The translations under genes and the position numbers were made by a program. From Planctomycetota bacterium (GTDB lineage: Bacteria > Planctomycetota > MHYJ01 > WSZJ01 > JACPWG01), in contig JACPWG010000185.1 of the NCBI GenBank assembly GCA_016197205.1, positions 1 to 64,000 of the forward strand: a stretch of 64,000 nt of DNA. The letters run 5' to 3'. Positions within the stretch are counted from its first letter, which is position 1; every line of letters starts with the position of its first letter. Below the pieces are notes generated by a model, which made no database searches, had not been told where the DNA came from, and was given only the letters and a program-made list of their open reading frames with translations. Shown here in pieces: positions 50,980-59,988 of the stretch.

Positions 50980-53802
50980 TCAGGGCGCGCCGGCCTTGCG
51001 GGGGGAAAACTCGACGACCAGGGACTGCTGCCCCTCTCCCCCTTGGGAGGCTCGTAGCACCGGAGGGGTGAGTCCGGCCATCCCCGCCGACGAGTGCTGG
51101 CCGAGGTTGACGATCTGAATCATGCCCTCGCAAGCTGCCCGCCAGATGCTCTTCTCCGATAGCCCGTTGCTCAAGACGAGACGGGGCGAGTCCGTCGCGG
51201 GGTTGCCTCTGTCCAGGCCGATCGTCAGCGGGGCGAAGCCCGCGAGCCTGGAGAAGGCGCCCACGATGCGAGGGATCACGTTCAGAGGCAGCCACACCGG
51301 CCCGCCTTCGCTGACGATGGCTGGGCGCACGAGTAACTGTCGGTTGCTGCCTCCCGCGTTGACTTTGCCACCCAGCTCATCGATGTCGAATTTGATTCGC
51401 CGGATCGAATAGGTCTGCTGAACTTCATCGAAACTCTGAGCGAGCCACAACCCGAAGGGACCCGTCAGGTCCTCCCGATCCGGGTCTCTGAACACGCGTC
51501 GCCCCTCAAGCTCCGCGAGGACGTTGAGCCACTGCCGAGCCAAGTCTGGGCCGACATCCCGACGTCGGGCGAGGTCGCCATAGACGCGAAGCCTCAAGGT
51601 GCGCTGATAGGTACGACGCCATTCGAACACGTCCTGCAGCCGAGCACGCAAGTCTCCGAGGAGGGCCTCCAGCCGGACGCGCTGCTCCTCTGTGTGCTGC
51701 CTGACTTTGGCGAGCAGACCGACTCGGGGGTGCCCGGACCCGATGTCGGATGAAACCGCCGCGTAGCTGGTTACCGGAGCCTCAGGTTCCGGTTGCCGAG
51801 CCGGCGCAGCCACGCATACTCCGTGCGCCGGAACCAACCTTTCCAGGGCGTCTTTTTCTCGATCGGCATCGAACCAAACGATGCTCCGTTCGGCAGTCCA
51901 CAGGAAGGGGACCCCCCCCCCCTCCTCCCAGAACCACAAGGAGCGGATCGGTTTGGCCGCATCAAGGGTCAGGGCGAGCCGGGCGGTCTCCCGGGCGGCG
52001 CCTGCAACCAGGGACACTCGCCGGCTGCATGCCTCCACGTCGACTCGATTTTCATCGTCTGCGGGCTGGGGTTCCTCGCGAAACCCAGCGGAATTGCCGG
52101 TAGCTAGAGAAGCAACCGCCGTCTGCACACGCGACATTTCCCTCAGCGCACGACCGAAGCGCTCAGCAACTTCGACGAAGGCGCGTTTCTCGTAAGCCTC
52201 GAACGCCCACGGCCGGTTGGCGGGAACGAAACGACAAACCTTGCAGACGCCGAAGAGACCACTGACGTCTCCGTCTCCCAGCGAGCTGTAGGCCCGAACG
52301 GCGGTGGCCATAAAATTGAACCAGTGGCCCCGCATCCGTTCCTTCGCGGCGGGGGTGAGCGCAAGAAACTCGGGTTTCCATACTTCCAGGGCTTCCGGAG
52401 CCTGGAGGTCCGCCACGCACACGCAGCGAGCTGCCTTTGCCACTCTCCCGGTTGCTCCTTGATCCAGGTCGTACTCTGCTCCCTCCTTGTACAGGCCCTC
52501 GCATCCCGGTGCTTCCGCGATCGCCAACGCCACAAGGTTCAGAGACGAGGGGGCGAACCCGTAGAAGCCGGCACCCGTGGCTCCGAAGCGCTCCCGAAGC
52601 CAGCGCATGAAGTTGGCTGCACGACTTCTCAAACTCGGTTCATCCGCCGTCTCCCGGACCTTCCGGTCTGCGGCCTCAACCGCCCGCGCGAGAGACACCT
52701 CCTCACACCACCGCCAGGAGGACTCGATCACTCGGGCAAAGGCTCGAGCAAACGCGAGGCCCCGATCGCTTGAGGTCTCGTCGGCAGCCGGTGCGCGCGA
52801 GTAGAAGAGCAGGGCGCCGCGGAGCTCCTCAGTGGTCCAGACCGGACAGGCCAGTGCGGCTTGAAAACGCCCCTTCTCGGCCAAAGCGGGAGCCGAATAG
52901 AAGGGGTGGTTCACCAGGTCGCAGGGCACAAGAAAGGGAAAGCCTGTGTAGGCGACCCGGCCGACCAGTCCTTCTCGCAGCCCGAGGGGCGCACCGAAAG
53001 ATTGGGACACTTGCGGGTCGAGGCCCCGATCCGCGGCCAGGAGCAGGAAGCCCTCTTCCGCGGGAACGCCATGCGGCGAATCTACCCACCTCCAGAAGGA
53101 GCAGGCCTCCGGACAGAAGCCGGCGAACTCGGACCGGTGTTGGTTCGCCGCATCGACAAAGACTTCGGTCGCCTCGCGAAGCCACACTCTCAGGAGATCG
53201 CTGTCGTCACCGCCTCTCCTGATGGACTGCTCCAGGCGAGGAAGCCAGAGATCACGCAGCCGCAGTTCGTAGCCATAGACGTCCGTAGCCGCGGCTGACG
53301 AGGCGCTAGAGGAACCTGCGGCCCTTTTCCGGAGAGCCTCGGCGAGCAAGTTCATCCTGGGGCCAAGACCTCGCAGGTCCTTGCCGAACGGCATGCAGCG
53401 GTTGCGATGCCAGGACGCCTCCAGCAGCATTCCAGCGGCCCGCTCATTCGTTGCGGCGGCCTCCACGGTGTCGCTGGGCTCCGAAGAGTTGAGCGCCTGC
53501 TCCGCGACTCGGAGCGTTGATTCGCAGAGCGTCCAGGCGTCCTCTATGGACTCTTGTCGAGCCTGCACCAGCGCATCGAGTCGCGCAGGGGAGACACTGT
53601 CGTCGCCCTCGGCGGGAAGGAGTTCCCACGCGCCTTCCTTCCAGGCGACACACACGAATCCAAGTCGGACCTCTGTCGCCTGCATCGACCGCCAAACCTC
53701 GATCACCCATTTCCCCTCGCCTTCCAACCGGCCGCTTCGCGCGGAAAGGCCGTACTCCCTCCGCAGGAAGTCGCGGATGGGCGAAGGGACGTCACCGCTC
53801 AT
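50980..53802 (-). CDS. Large protein with two GAF domains
   Basis: I place the start at 53802 (MSGDVPSPIRDFLRREYG), which overlaps the peptidase stop by 11 bases. The product has about 940 residues. An N-terminal alpha-helical region leads to a GAF domain (EGLVGRVAYTGFPFLV, ALACPVWTTEELRGALLFYSR at about 285-340) and a second GAF (DQGATGRVAKAARCVCVADL at about 460-560). The C-terminal 250 residues, with a helix pair and a FSRLAGFAPLTIGLD region, could be a degraded histidine-kinase ATPase, but I see no N, G1 or G2 box. GAF domains bind cyclic nucleotides or small ligands. A run of 11 G (51912-51922 on the plus strand as C) lies inside the coding region. Confidence 0.75.
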   Translation of the reverse strand: MSGDVPSPIRDFLRREYGLSARSGRLEGEGKWVIEVWRSMQATEVRLGFVCVAWKEGAWELLPAEGDDSVSPARLDALVQARQESIEDAWTLCESTLRVAEQALNSSEPSDTVEAAATNERAAGMLLEASWHRNRCMPFGKDLRGLGPRMNLLAEALRKRAAGSSSASSAAATDVYGYELRLRDLWLPRLEQSIRRGGDDSDLLRVWLREATEVFVDAANQHRSEFAGFCPEACSFWRWVDSPHGVPAEEGFLLLAADRGLDPQVSQSFGAPLGLREGLVGRVAYTGFPFLVPCDLVNHPFYSAPALAEKGRFQAALACPVWTTEELRGALLFYSRAPAADETSSDRGLAFARAFARVIESSWRWCEEVSLARAVEAADRKVRETADEPSLRSRAANFMRWLRERFGATGAGFYGFAPSSLNLVALAIAEAPGCEGLYKEGAEYDLDQGATGRVAKAARCVCVADLQAPEALEVWKPEFLALTPAAKERMRGHWFNFMATAVRAYSSLGDGDVSGLFGVCKVCRFVPANRPWAFEAYEKRAFVEVAERFGRALREMSRVQTAVASLATGNSAGFREEPQPADDENRVDVEACSRRVSLVAGAARETARLALTLDAAKPIRSLWFWEEGGGVPFLWTAERSIVWFDADREKDALERLVPAHGVCVAAPARQPEPEAPVTSYAAVSSDIGSGHPRVGLLAKVRQHTEEQRVRLEALLGDLRARLQDVFEWRRTYQRTLRLRVYGDLARRRDVGPDLARQWLNVLAELEGRRVFRDPDREDLTGPFGLWLAQSFDEVQQTYSIRRIKFDIDELGGKVNAGGSNRQLLVRPAIVSEGGPVWLPLNVIPRIVGAFSRLAGFAPLTIGLDRGNPATDSPRLVLSNGLSEKSIWRAACEGMIQIVNLGQHSSAGMAGLTPPVLRASQGGEGQQSLVVEFSPRKAGAP
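51912..51922 (-). repeat. Eleven-base G homopolymer within the GAF gene
   Basis: The coding strand reads GAG followed by ten further G before TCC, encoding Glu-Gly-Gly-Gly-Val. G tracts of this length slip readily in replication, so frame switching is possible. Confidence 0.9.
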
Positions 53803-54517
53803 GAGCCACCACCGCAATTCGGCCGGACTCTTCGTAGCCCAACCTCACCTGTTCCACAGCTTCCTCCCTCGCCAGAAAGGGCCGGTTCATCGCGAGCCGC
53901 AGCGGATCCTTGATGCCGATGACGCGACCTTGGCCTCCTGGCCCTGGCTGCAGGCCGCGATAGTAGACCCAGTGGTGCGACCGTGGTCCTGCCCCACCTC
54001 CGATGGTTCCGTTCCGATCTATGCTGACCACCATCGCTACGCGCAGCTTTTGTCGGAGCAGGTTGTCCAGCTCCTCGAAGGTCTTATCGTTCACTTTTTC
54101 GGCTTCCAGGGCCAGTCCCTTGAGCGCGAGTACGAGTCCGTGCGGCGTGAGCCCGGTCCACTTTCTCTCTTCAACGCCTATGACGGGAGGGCGCCCCGAG
54201 TCGGGAAGCGCGTGGGATGTGGACGCGATATGCTCGGCCACGTTCGCAAAAAGGTCTTGCGTCACATCCCAAAACCCGGTCGTCGCCTTGGCAATCTCCC
54301 GAGGCTCATACTGGGTGCCTCTATGGAGCGTCAGAGCGAGGCTCGGCTCTCCCCACACTCCACGCACCAGATCCCCTGCCACGTCGAAGGCGTCGCGCGT
54401 TGTCGAGGGGTCGGGATCGTCCGGGCGGCCTAGCTTCCACAAGGCTCGCCAGATCATGAGGGCCGTAGCCACACCGCAGGTGGCGCCGTGGATGCTCAAC
54501 TGGGAAACCGCAGACAT
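53792..54517 (-). CDS. Putative papain/C39-like cysteine peptidase
   Basis: The ATG at 54517 has a strong GGAGGGG ribosome site 5 bases ahead and gives 241 residues. The frame stays open to 54673, adding only poorly supported residues. Likely catalytic residues are Cys14 in IHGATCGVATALM, His181/His182 in SHHWVYYR, and Asp204 in GIKDPL, the Cys-His-Asp order of papain-like and C39 peptidases. The body has EPREIAKATTGFWDV, LALKGLALEAEKV and a beta-rich C-terminus. It may process a precursor or act as an effector. The downstream GAF gene starts within its last codons. Confidence 0.68.
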   Translation of the reverse strand: MSAVSQLSIHGATCGVATALMIWRALWKLGRPDDPDPSTTRDAFDVAGDLVRGVWGEPSLALTLHRGTQYEPREIAKATTGFWDVTQDLFANVAEHIASTSHALPDSGRPPVIGVEERKWTGLTPHGLVLALKGLALEAEKVNDKTFEELDNLLRQKLRVAMVVSIDRNGTIGGGAGPRSHHWVYYRGLQPGPGGQGRVIGIKDPLRLAMNRPFLAREEAVEQVRLGYEESGRIAVVAHER

Positions 54518-54947
54518 GTACCCCCCTCCGGCCCTCGGCTCGTTCGCAAGGACGATGGGCTTGGCGCACAGGTTGCCACCGCTGCCCCAGTTCGTACCCA
54601 CAAAACAAACACCGTGCGAACCACGGTCACCGACCTTTAAGGGGCGTTCCCCATGCACGGCTTCGGATTGCAAGTCCAGCGTTTATCCCCGCCTCACACG
54701 GCACGTGCCCTCGGGGAAAATGGTGACCGGTGGGGAGCTGGCCATTCGAGTCCGCAAAGTGTAACACGCGACGGGGCAAGAGTTCAAGCCCCGGGAGCAG
54801 TGCGTCGTAATATTGGAGGCGCTAGGACCCGGAAGCGGGAGCTCGCTGCACATCGGCCCAACGCGTGACCGGCCGCCCGCGAAGCCGGGCCTCCCCGAGG
54901 CGGGTGCGACGCGCGACTCACGACTGTCTCCCGTCTCGCCCGCGCCC
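54518..54947. other. 430-bp spacer between the peptidase and the MCE operon
   Basis: This contains the possible N-terminal extension of the peptidase frame (to 54673) and its promoter. The part near 54850-54947 is downstream of the convergent operon. I see no repeat shared elsewhere and no RNA gene. Confidence 0.4.
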
Positions 54948-55994
54948 CTACGGCGCGAGCGCCCCGGCCAGCGCGGCCCCGGACTCCCCTTCGAAGCGGT
55001 CCATCTCCGCGTCCAGCGCCGCCTCGACCGCCTGCCGGAGCGTGCCGACGCGGTTTGCCTCGCCGAGGAGTCCGTCCGCGGCCGCGCGCAGCCCGGCGCG
55101 CACGCGCTCGGCGATCGCCCCCTTCGCGTAATGGCCGACCGCGAGGTCGATCCCCACGACCGCGACCACCGACAGCCCCGCGGTCCACCAGCCCGCGCCG
55201 ACCCCGAGGAGCGTGGCGCCGCTCCCCACGCCCACCGCCTGGAGCGTGGCCGCGACGAGCGCCGAGGCCACCGGCTGCAGCACGAACATCGCCCCCGCTT
55301 CGTAGCCGAGTCGCGCGAGCGCCACGCGCGGGAGAAAAGAGGTCGCCCCCGCGCGGCACGGCTCGAAGGCGCGCGCGGCGAGCGGGGCGGCGTCCACGCG
55401 CAGCACGAACGTGCGCAGCGCGGCCGTCGTGTCCGCTTCCGCCTGCGTCGTCAGCTCGATCTCGCGCGCCAGGATCGACCGTCGCACGCCTTCCAGCGCG
55501 TCGGCGAGCGCGCAGTCCATTTCCCGGCTCGACAGAACCTGCCGGGCGAACTCCTCCTCGAAGAGCCGTTGCGCGGTCTCTCGCACGCCGTCGTTCGAGA
55601 CCGCCGCCGCGTCCACGCACTCGCGGGCCGACCGCCAGACGGCGCGGCAGCTCGTCGAAATGCCCGTTGCCCAGTCGGCGTAGGCCTCCGCCCGGCCGGC
55701 CGCGCGCTCCAGGCAGGCGCGCACCGGCGCGAGGTCCACGTCGAGGCCCTGCTGCAACGCCGCACGCGCCTCGGTGCAGCGCGCACGATGGGCTTCCCGG
55801 AGCTTCGCGGCCTCCGCTTCCGGGACGCGGCGCGGCGGCGGCGGAGCGATGCGCACGCCCTGGTGCGGGTCGGCGCCCGCCTCGACGTAAGAAGGGACGA
55901 GGACGTCGATCAGGCCGCGACCGCCCGTGACCAGCGCCGTGACCGCGGCGGCGAAAAGGAGAGCGCGGAAAAGGACAGTCGTGAAGCGGGACAT
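54948..55994 (-). CDS. Membrane protein of unknown function
   Basis: This 348-residue protein has an N-terminal hydrophobic anchor (LFRALLFAAAVTALVTGG) and a mainly helical body rich in Ala, Arg and Glu, with cysteines C73, C94, C115, C125 and C161. A second hydrophobic region near 235-285 (VASALVAATLQAVG, WWTAGLSVVAVVGIDLAVGHYAKG) may span the membrane. The C-terminus is amphipathic. It is the last gene of an operon with the two genes upstream. No family is recognised. Confidence 0.7.
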   Translation of the reverse strand: MSRFTTVLFRALLFAAAVTALVTGGRGLIDVLVPSYVEAGADPHQGVRIAPPPPRRVPEAEAAKLREAHRARCTEARAALQQGLDVDLAPVRACLERAAGRAEAYADWATGISTSCRAVWRSARECVDAAAVSNDGVRETAQRLFEEEFARQVLSSREMDCALADALEGVRRSILAREIELTTQAEADTTAALRTFVLRVDAAPLAARAFEPCRAGATSFLPRVALARLGYEAGAMFVLQPVASALVAATLQAVGVGSGATLLGVGAGWWTAGLSVVAVVGIDLAVGHYAKGAIAERVRAGLRAAADGLLGEANRVGTLRQAVEAALDAEMDRFEGESGAALAGALAP

Positions 55995-56024
55995 GCCGTG
56001 CGAACCTCGACTCGGGAGTGGGGA

Positions 56025-56915
56025 TTACGAGCGCACCGTGGACTCGGTCACAGGGGCCCGTCGTCGTCGCGTGACGAAGAGATACCCGAGGAGCAACCCC
56101 GAGATCGCGACGAGGCCGGAGGGACCCGCGGCCCCGGCGAAGCCCTGCGCCCCGCGCACCGCCACGTCGCCGCCGACCGCCAGGTAGCGGTCCGAGTGCA
56201 GGCTGAAGTCGGCGATCAGGGCGGCGATCCCGATCGAGGCCCAGTTGCGGCGGACGAAATCGAGAAACGCTTTTCCGTGCCGGCCGGCGAGGGCGAGGAA
56301 CGCCTCCCCTTGACCCGACTCGACCGCGGCGCGCCAGAGCGCGGGAAATTGCGGATCCCGGAGCACGGCCGCGGCGCCTTGGGGACCCAGCCGGGCGTAG
56401 GCCGCCGGCGCCTCGGCCCCGAAGAGCTCGAGGAAGCGCTTTCCCCCCTGCGGCCCCAGCTCGTCGAGGACGCGAAGGCCGGCAACGCCGTACCGGGCCT
56501 CCACCTCGAGGGCTTCGGTCCCGAGTCGACTCAGCCAGCGCGTGCCCGTCTCCGGATGACGCTCGAGAAAGCCGACGCCCCGTGCGCCGACCGCGCGCAC
56601 GGCCGCGACGCCCGCTTCCCCGTGCCGCGCCGCCACGCGCGCGATGCCCTCTCCGTAGCGGCGAATCAGTTCCTCGCCGGCCGCCACGCCGTAGCGGCCG
56701 AAGAGGCCCGCCGCTTCCTCGGCGCCGTAGCGGGCCGCGAGTCGATCGGCTTCGGTCCAGCCCACCGCCTGCGCGAGTCGGGCGAGCAGCTTGCCGGCGG
56801 CCTCGGACGACGGGCTCGCCTGCGCGGCCGGGCCGGCCCCGGGGAGGGCGAACACTGCGAGCAGGGCGGGGAACAGCGCGACGACGATCCGCGGCAGGCG
56901 GGAGGGGTGCCTCAT
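56025..56915 (-). CDS. Exported protein with Gly/Ala-rich amphipathic repeats
   Basis: This 296-residue protein has a Sec-type signal peptide (VVALFPALLAVFALPGAG). The middle is a series of helical motifs of the form RYGxAGxxLxRxYG (AARYGAEEAAGLFGRYGVAA, RRYGEGIARVAARHGEAGV) at about 55-175. The C-terminal part ends in one membrane helix (LVAISGLLLGYLFVTRRRR) with a positively charged tail. The topology is outer face to inner membrane. I do not recognise the family. It lies between the MCE gene and the membrane protein. Confidence 0.7.
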   Translation of the reverse strand: MRHPSRLPRIVVALFPALLAVFALPGAGPAAQASPSSEAAGKLLARLAQAVGWTEADRLAARYGAEEAAGLFGRYGVAAGEELIRRYGEGIARVAARHGEAGVAAVRAVGARGVGFLERHPETGTRWLSRLGTEALEVEARYGVAGLRVLDELGPQGGKRFLELFGAEAPAAYARLGPQGAAAVLRDPQFPALWRAAVESGQGEAFLALAGRHGKAFLDFVRRNWASIGIAALIADFSLHSDRYLAVGGDVAVRGAQGFAGAAGPSGLVAISGLLLGYLFVTRRRRAPVTESTVRS

Positions 56916-56967
56916 GATTGGACTCTCCGCTTAGGGGCTTTGTTTTTTGTGCGCCGAGCGCGCTCCC

Positions 56968-57564
56968 CTATTCCGCGGGGCGAACCAGCAGGTCTGGAGC
57001 CGCCTGGGCCGCGGCCGGGGCGCCGGTCGCGCGGGCGTAGAGGCCCTTCGCCCAGGCCACCACGCCACCCGCCCCGGCCTTCGCCTCCACCGCGAGCGCC
57101 TTCCCCGTGTGTCGCGCGATCCAGATTTGCAGGGCGCCCCAGGACTCGACGCCCTGGATCTCCGCGGCTTCCGCGATGGGCGCGGAGGCGGGCTCGCCGT
57201 TGGTGATTTCGAGGGCGCGGTCGCCGGTCACGGAAACGAGCGACTCCTGGACCACGCGGGCCGTGGAATCGGCGTGCACGCGCGCCTTGTGCGTCGGGTC
57301 CAAGCGGACCGTGACACGGACGCGGTCCTCGGGGGTCAGCTCCACGGCCACGACCTCGCCGATCGGGACGCCGTGGTACGTCGCGGGATGGCCCGCGCGA
57401 AGGCCGCCGGCCTCCGAAAAAAAGATCGAATATGTGAAGTCGGGCGGGGGTGCGGGTTCGCGCTCGGCCTCGGCCGGCCGGGACGGGAAGAGCGCGGGGC
57501 TGAGTGCGGTCGCGGCTGCAAGGACGATCGCGGCGAGTCGGGCGGCCCCGGTCGAGAGCGGCAT
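56968..57564 (-). CDS. MCE-domain (MlaD-like) protein
   Basis: The ATG at 57564 has a GGAGG ribosome site and gives 198 residues. A signal/anchor region is followed by YSIFFSEAGGLRAGHPATYHGVPIGEVVAVEL, the opening of an MCE domain (about 50-130), and VVQESLVSVTGDRALEI. MCE proteins of the Mla/Yrb systems bind lipids between membranes. Usual MlaD has an N-terminal membrane helix and no cleaved signal. No ABC ATPase, permease or periplasmic MlaC partner is adjacent, so this may be an atypical single-domain member. It heads the operon with the next two genes. FF is written in a run of seven A/T. Confidence 0.85.
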   Translation of the reverse strand: MPLSTGAARLAAIVLAAATALSPALFPSRPAEAEREPAPPPDFTYSIFFSEAGGLRAGHPATYHGVPIGEVVAVELTPEDRVRVTVRLDPTHKARVHADSTARVVQESLVSVTGDRALEITNGEPASAPIAEAAEIQGVESWGALQIWIARHTGKALAVEAKAGAGGVVAWAKGLYARATGAPAAAQAAPDLLVRPAE

Positions 57565-57799
57565 GGCGGTTCCTCCGGCATTCGGTTGGGTCGGCACGGC
57601 GACAGGGGAAGGCCGCGCTCGCGTGCCTTCACCCTCCCCCCCGAAGCGGCGCCCGCGACTCTCCAAAAAAATCGCAAGGAAAACGGGCGGCCCCCGCGCT
57701 CGGTTCCCCTTGACCCCCCGGGGTGAACTCCGCTAGGATCACCCTGCGGCCTCAACGGCCTCGGAGGCCGCTCCGACACTCATTCGCGAGGAGGAAGAC

Positions 57800-58060
57800 G
57801 TGATTCGCAGTCGTGAAGCCGGCCGTTTCCGGATCGGACAATTTCTCGCCGTCGCCGTCTCCGTGGCCCTCGGGCTGGGAGTGGCCTGGTGGTACTTCCA
57901 CGGCGGGAAGCGCGTGGCCGAGGATGCGGCCAAGAAGGCGGAGCGCCTGGCCGGTCAGGCCGCGGACGCCGCGGAGAAGGACGTGAAGGACACGAACGCA
58001 TCCTTCGACGCCTCCCGCGCCCGGCAGACGGAAAAGCGGACGGGCGGCCTCGCGAGATAA
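57800..58060 (+). CDS. Small membrane-anchored protein
   Basis: This 86-residue product starts with GTG, then has one membrane helix (IGQFLAVAVSVALGLGVAWWY, about 12-33) and an amphipathic charged helix (AEDAAKKAERLAGQAADAAEKDVKD). A GAGGAGGAAGACGTG leader supplies the ribosome site. It is a type II-like single-span protein of unknown role, plausible given the coding-like base use and helix periodicity, but short. Confidence 0.6.
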   Translation: MIRSREAGRFRIGQFLAVAVSVALGLGVAWWYFHGGKRVAEDAAKKAERLAGQAADAAEKDVKDTNASFDASRARQTEKRTGGLAR

Positions 58061-58389
58061 AACAACAACCCGAACTGAGGCTAGGCTCGACCGACGGCGG
58101 CAAATCGCGAGATCATGGCTCCGCGTCCCAGCTAGACGCGGGCGAAATTTGAAATTTGACTTTTTGCAATTTGAAATTTTGAAATGTTGAAGTTCGGCCC
58201 GGCCGTGTGGGTCGAATGCGAGACTTTTACACAGAGACGCGGAGACGCAGAGGCCGGGCGCTGAGTCCACGGTCCTCTACCGGCGATGATCTCCGGCAAC
58301 GCACGGAGAGGTCGATTCTGGCTTCACTTCGGCTTGTTGAAATAAAAAGGGGAGGCCGCTCTCCCTTTCCCTCCGCGCCCTGCCGGCCG
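58061..58389. other. 329-bp spacer with AT-rich and periodic repeats
   Basis: No gene is supported. An AT-rich heptad tract lies at 58146-58192 and an ACACAGAGACGCGGAGACGC tract at 58230-58252, followed by a hairpin-like CCGGCGATGATCTCCGG near 58279-58295. The MscS gene ends at 58390, with TAG and no T tract. Confidence 0.5.
58146..58192. repeat. AT-rich heptad tract
   Basis: AATTTGAAATTTGACTTTTT followed by GCAATTTGAAATTTTGAAATG, periodic at about 7-8 bases. It is one of five tracts of the same kind. Confidence 0.6.
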
Positions 58390-59988
58390 CTACCCGTGGT
58401 GCGTGAAGCCGAAGATCGCCCGGATGCCCGAGAGGATCTTCCGCGAGATCGTCTTGACCTCCTCCGACGTCTCCCGCCGGAACCTCGCCGACCCCTCCGC
58501 CTCCTCCACCTTGGCGCGCGTCGCGGCCAGCCGCGTCGCGATGATCTCCGAGATCGACTGCGCGATCGCGGGGTTATCCCGCAGCAGCACGGAGAAGCTG
58601 GCCCGGTCCAGCTCCAGCAAGTCCGCGTCCTCCTTCGCGGCCACCGTCGCCGTGCGGCGTTCCCCCGTGAGGAGCGACATCTCGCCGAAGAAGCTCCCGT
58701 GCCGCAGCTCCGCCACCTCCACCTCGGTGCCGCCTTCGTTCCTGACCTTCACCCCCACGCTCCCGCTCCAGATGATGTAGAACGTCTCCCCTTCGTCCCC
58801 TTGCACGAACACCCGTTCGCCGCGCGCGTAGATGTGATGGGTGAGGTCTTCGGTGAGCAACCGGAGGTCCTCCTCCTTCGCCCCCGCCAGGAAATCGACT
58901 TTTCGCAGGAGCTCCAGCACCTCGGGGTCCGGCGTGTGCCCCGCTTTCTTCTCGCGCCGAACCACCACGTCCCGGATGGGGAACGGGATGACGATCCCGT
59001 GCCGCCGGAAGTGATACCAGACCGCGGTGAGGACCTGGTCGGAGACGCGTTCGTGGATCCCGTAGTCCTGCACCCAATACCGCAGTTCGTAGTCGATGGC
59101 CGACTCGCCGTACCCGACCACGTGGACTTCGGGGGCGGGCTCGGCGAGGATCCCCTTTACCGACAGCGCGACGTCGGTCAGGACCCGCTTGACCCGGTTG
59201 GGCTGGGCTTCATAGCTGACGTGCAGCAGGTGCCGCGTGCGGTGGAGAGGCGTCGGGGCCGAGTAGTTGACGATGTCGGCCTTCGAGATCGAGTTGTTCG
59301 GGATCGAGATGTGGTCGTCGTCCCGCGTGACCAGCCGCGTCGCGCGCCAGTTGATGTCCTCGACCCGACCCACGACTCCGTTCACGACGATCCAGTCCCC
59401 GACCTTCAGAGGCTTGTCGATCTGGAGGAAGAGGCCGGCGAACAGGTTGCCGAGAGACTCCTGCACCGCGAGGCCGACGATGATGGAGAAGAACGCGCTG
59501 GCGCCGAGGACCGCGCTCACGTCCGCGATGCCGAGGAGCGAACGCAGGGCCGTGATGAAAACCGTGAAGTAGACCAGGATGCGGACGATGTCCCGGAGGA
59601 GCACGGGGAAAGTGAGGTTGAGTCGCTGCAGCGTGCCCGTCATCACGAGCAGCAGGAACTCGGTGAAGATGTAGACGTGGAGGAGGACGAGGAGCTCGAG
59701 GACGAGCTTGCCGTACCAGTGCGAGTCGAATCGTCGGTCGAGGAAGAAGACGCCCGGCGGGGTAAGGAGAAGCATGCTGAGGAGCACGGCGTGGTAACGG
59801 CGGGCCGTGGAGGCGCGGCGCGGCTCGCCGGCATACCGGAAGGCCGCGGGCAGGATCCAGCGGGACCACAGCAGGAAGAGGCCGATCGCCGGGAGCCCCG
59901 CGGCGAAAGCGATGCCCGCGCTCGCCGGCAGGGAATGTCCGCCGCCGAGGGAGGAGAGCCAGGAGAGCAGGTCCTCGATCCAGGTCAT
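58390..59988 (-). CDS. MscS-family channel with C-terminal cyclic-nucleotide-binding domain
   Basis: The 532-residue product has several N-terminal helices, then the MscS pore/beta region (AFFSIIVGLAVQESLGNLFAGLFLQIDKPLKVGDWI and RVEDINWRATRLVTRDDDHISIPNN). The last 150 residues form a cNMP-binding domain (IYARGERVFVQGDEGETFYIIWSG, LRHGSFFGEMSLLTGERRTATV near 385-470) with the PBC-like FGEMSL. A cyclic-nucleotide-gated or modulated mechanosensitive channel is therefore likely. It has no close operon partner, as neighbours are on the opposite strand or separated by more than 150 bases. Confidence 0.92.
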   Translation of the reverse strand: MTWIEDLLSWLSSLGGGHSLPASAGIAFAAGLPAIGLFLLWSRWILPAAFRYAGEPRRASTARRYHAVLLSMLLLTPPGVFFLDRRFDSHWYGKLVLELLVLLHVYIFTEFLLLVMTGTLQRLNLTFPVLLRDIVRILVYFTVFITALRSLLGIADVSAVLGASAFFSIIVGLAVQESLGNLFAGLFLQIDKPLKVGDWIVVNGVVGRVEDINWRATRLVTRDDDHISIPNNSISKADIVNYSAPTPLHRTRHLLHVSYEAQPNRVKRVLTDVALSVKGILAEPAPEVHVVGYGESAIDYELRYWVQDYGIHERVSDQVLTAVWYHFRRHGIVIPFPIRDVVVRREKKAGHTPDPEVLELLRKVDFLAGAKEEDLRLLTEDLTHHIYARGERVFVQGDEGETFYIIWSGSVGVKVRNEGGTEVEVAELRHGSFFGEMSLLTGERRTATVAAKEDADLLELDRASFSVLLRDNPAIAQSISEIIATRLAATRAKVEEAEGSARFRRETSEEVKTISRKILSGIRAIFGFTHHG

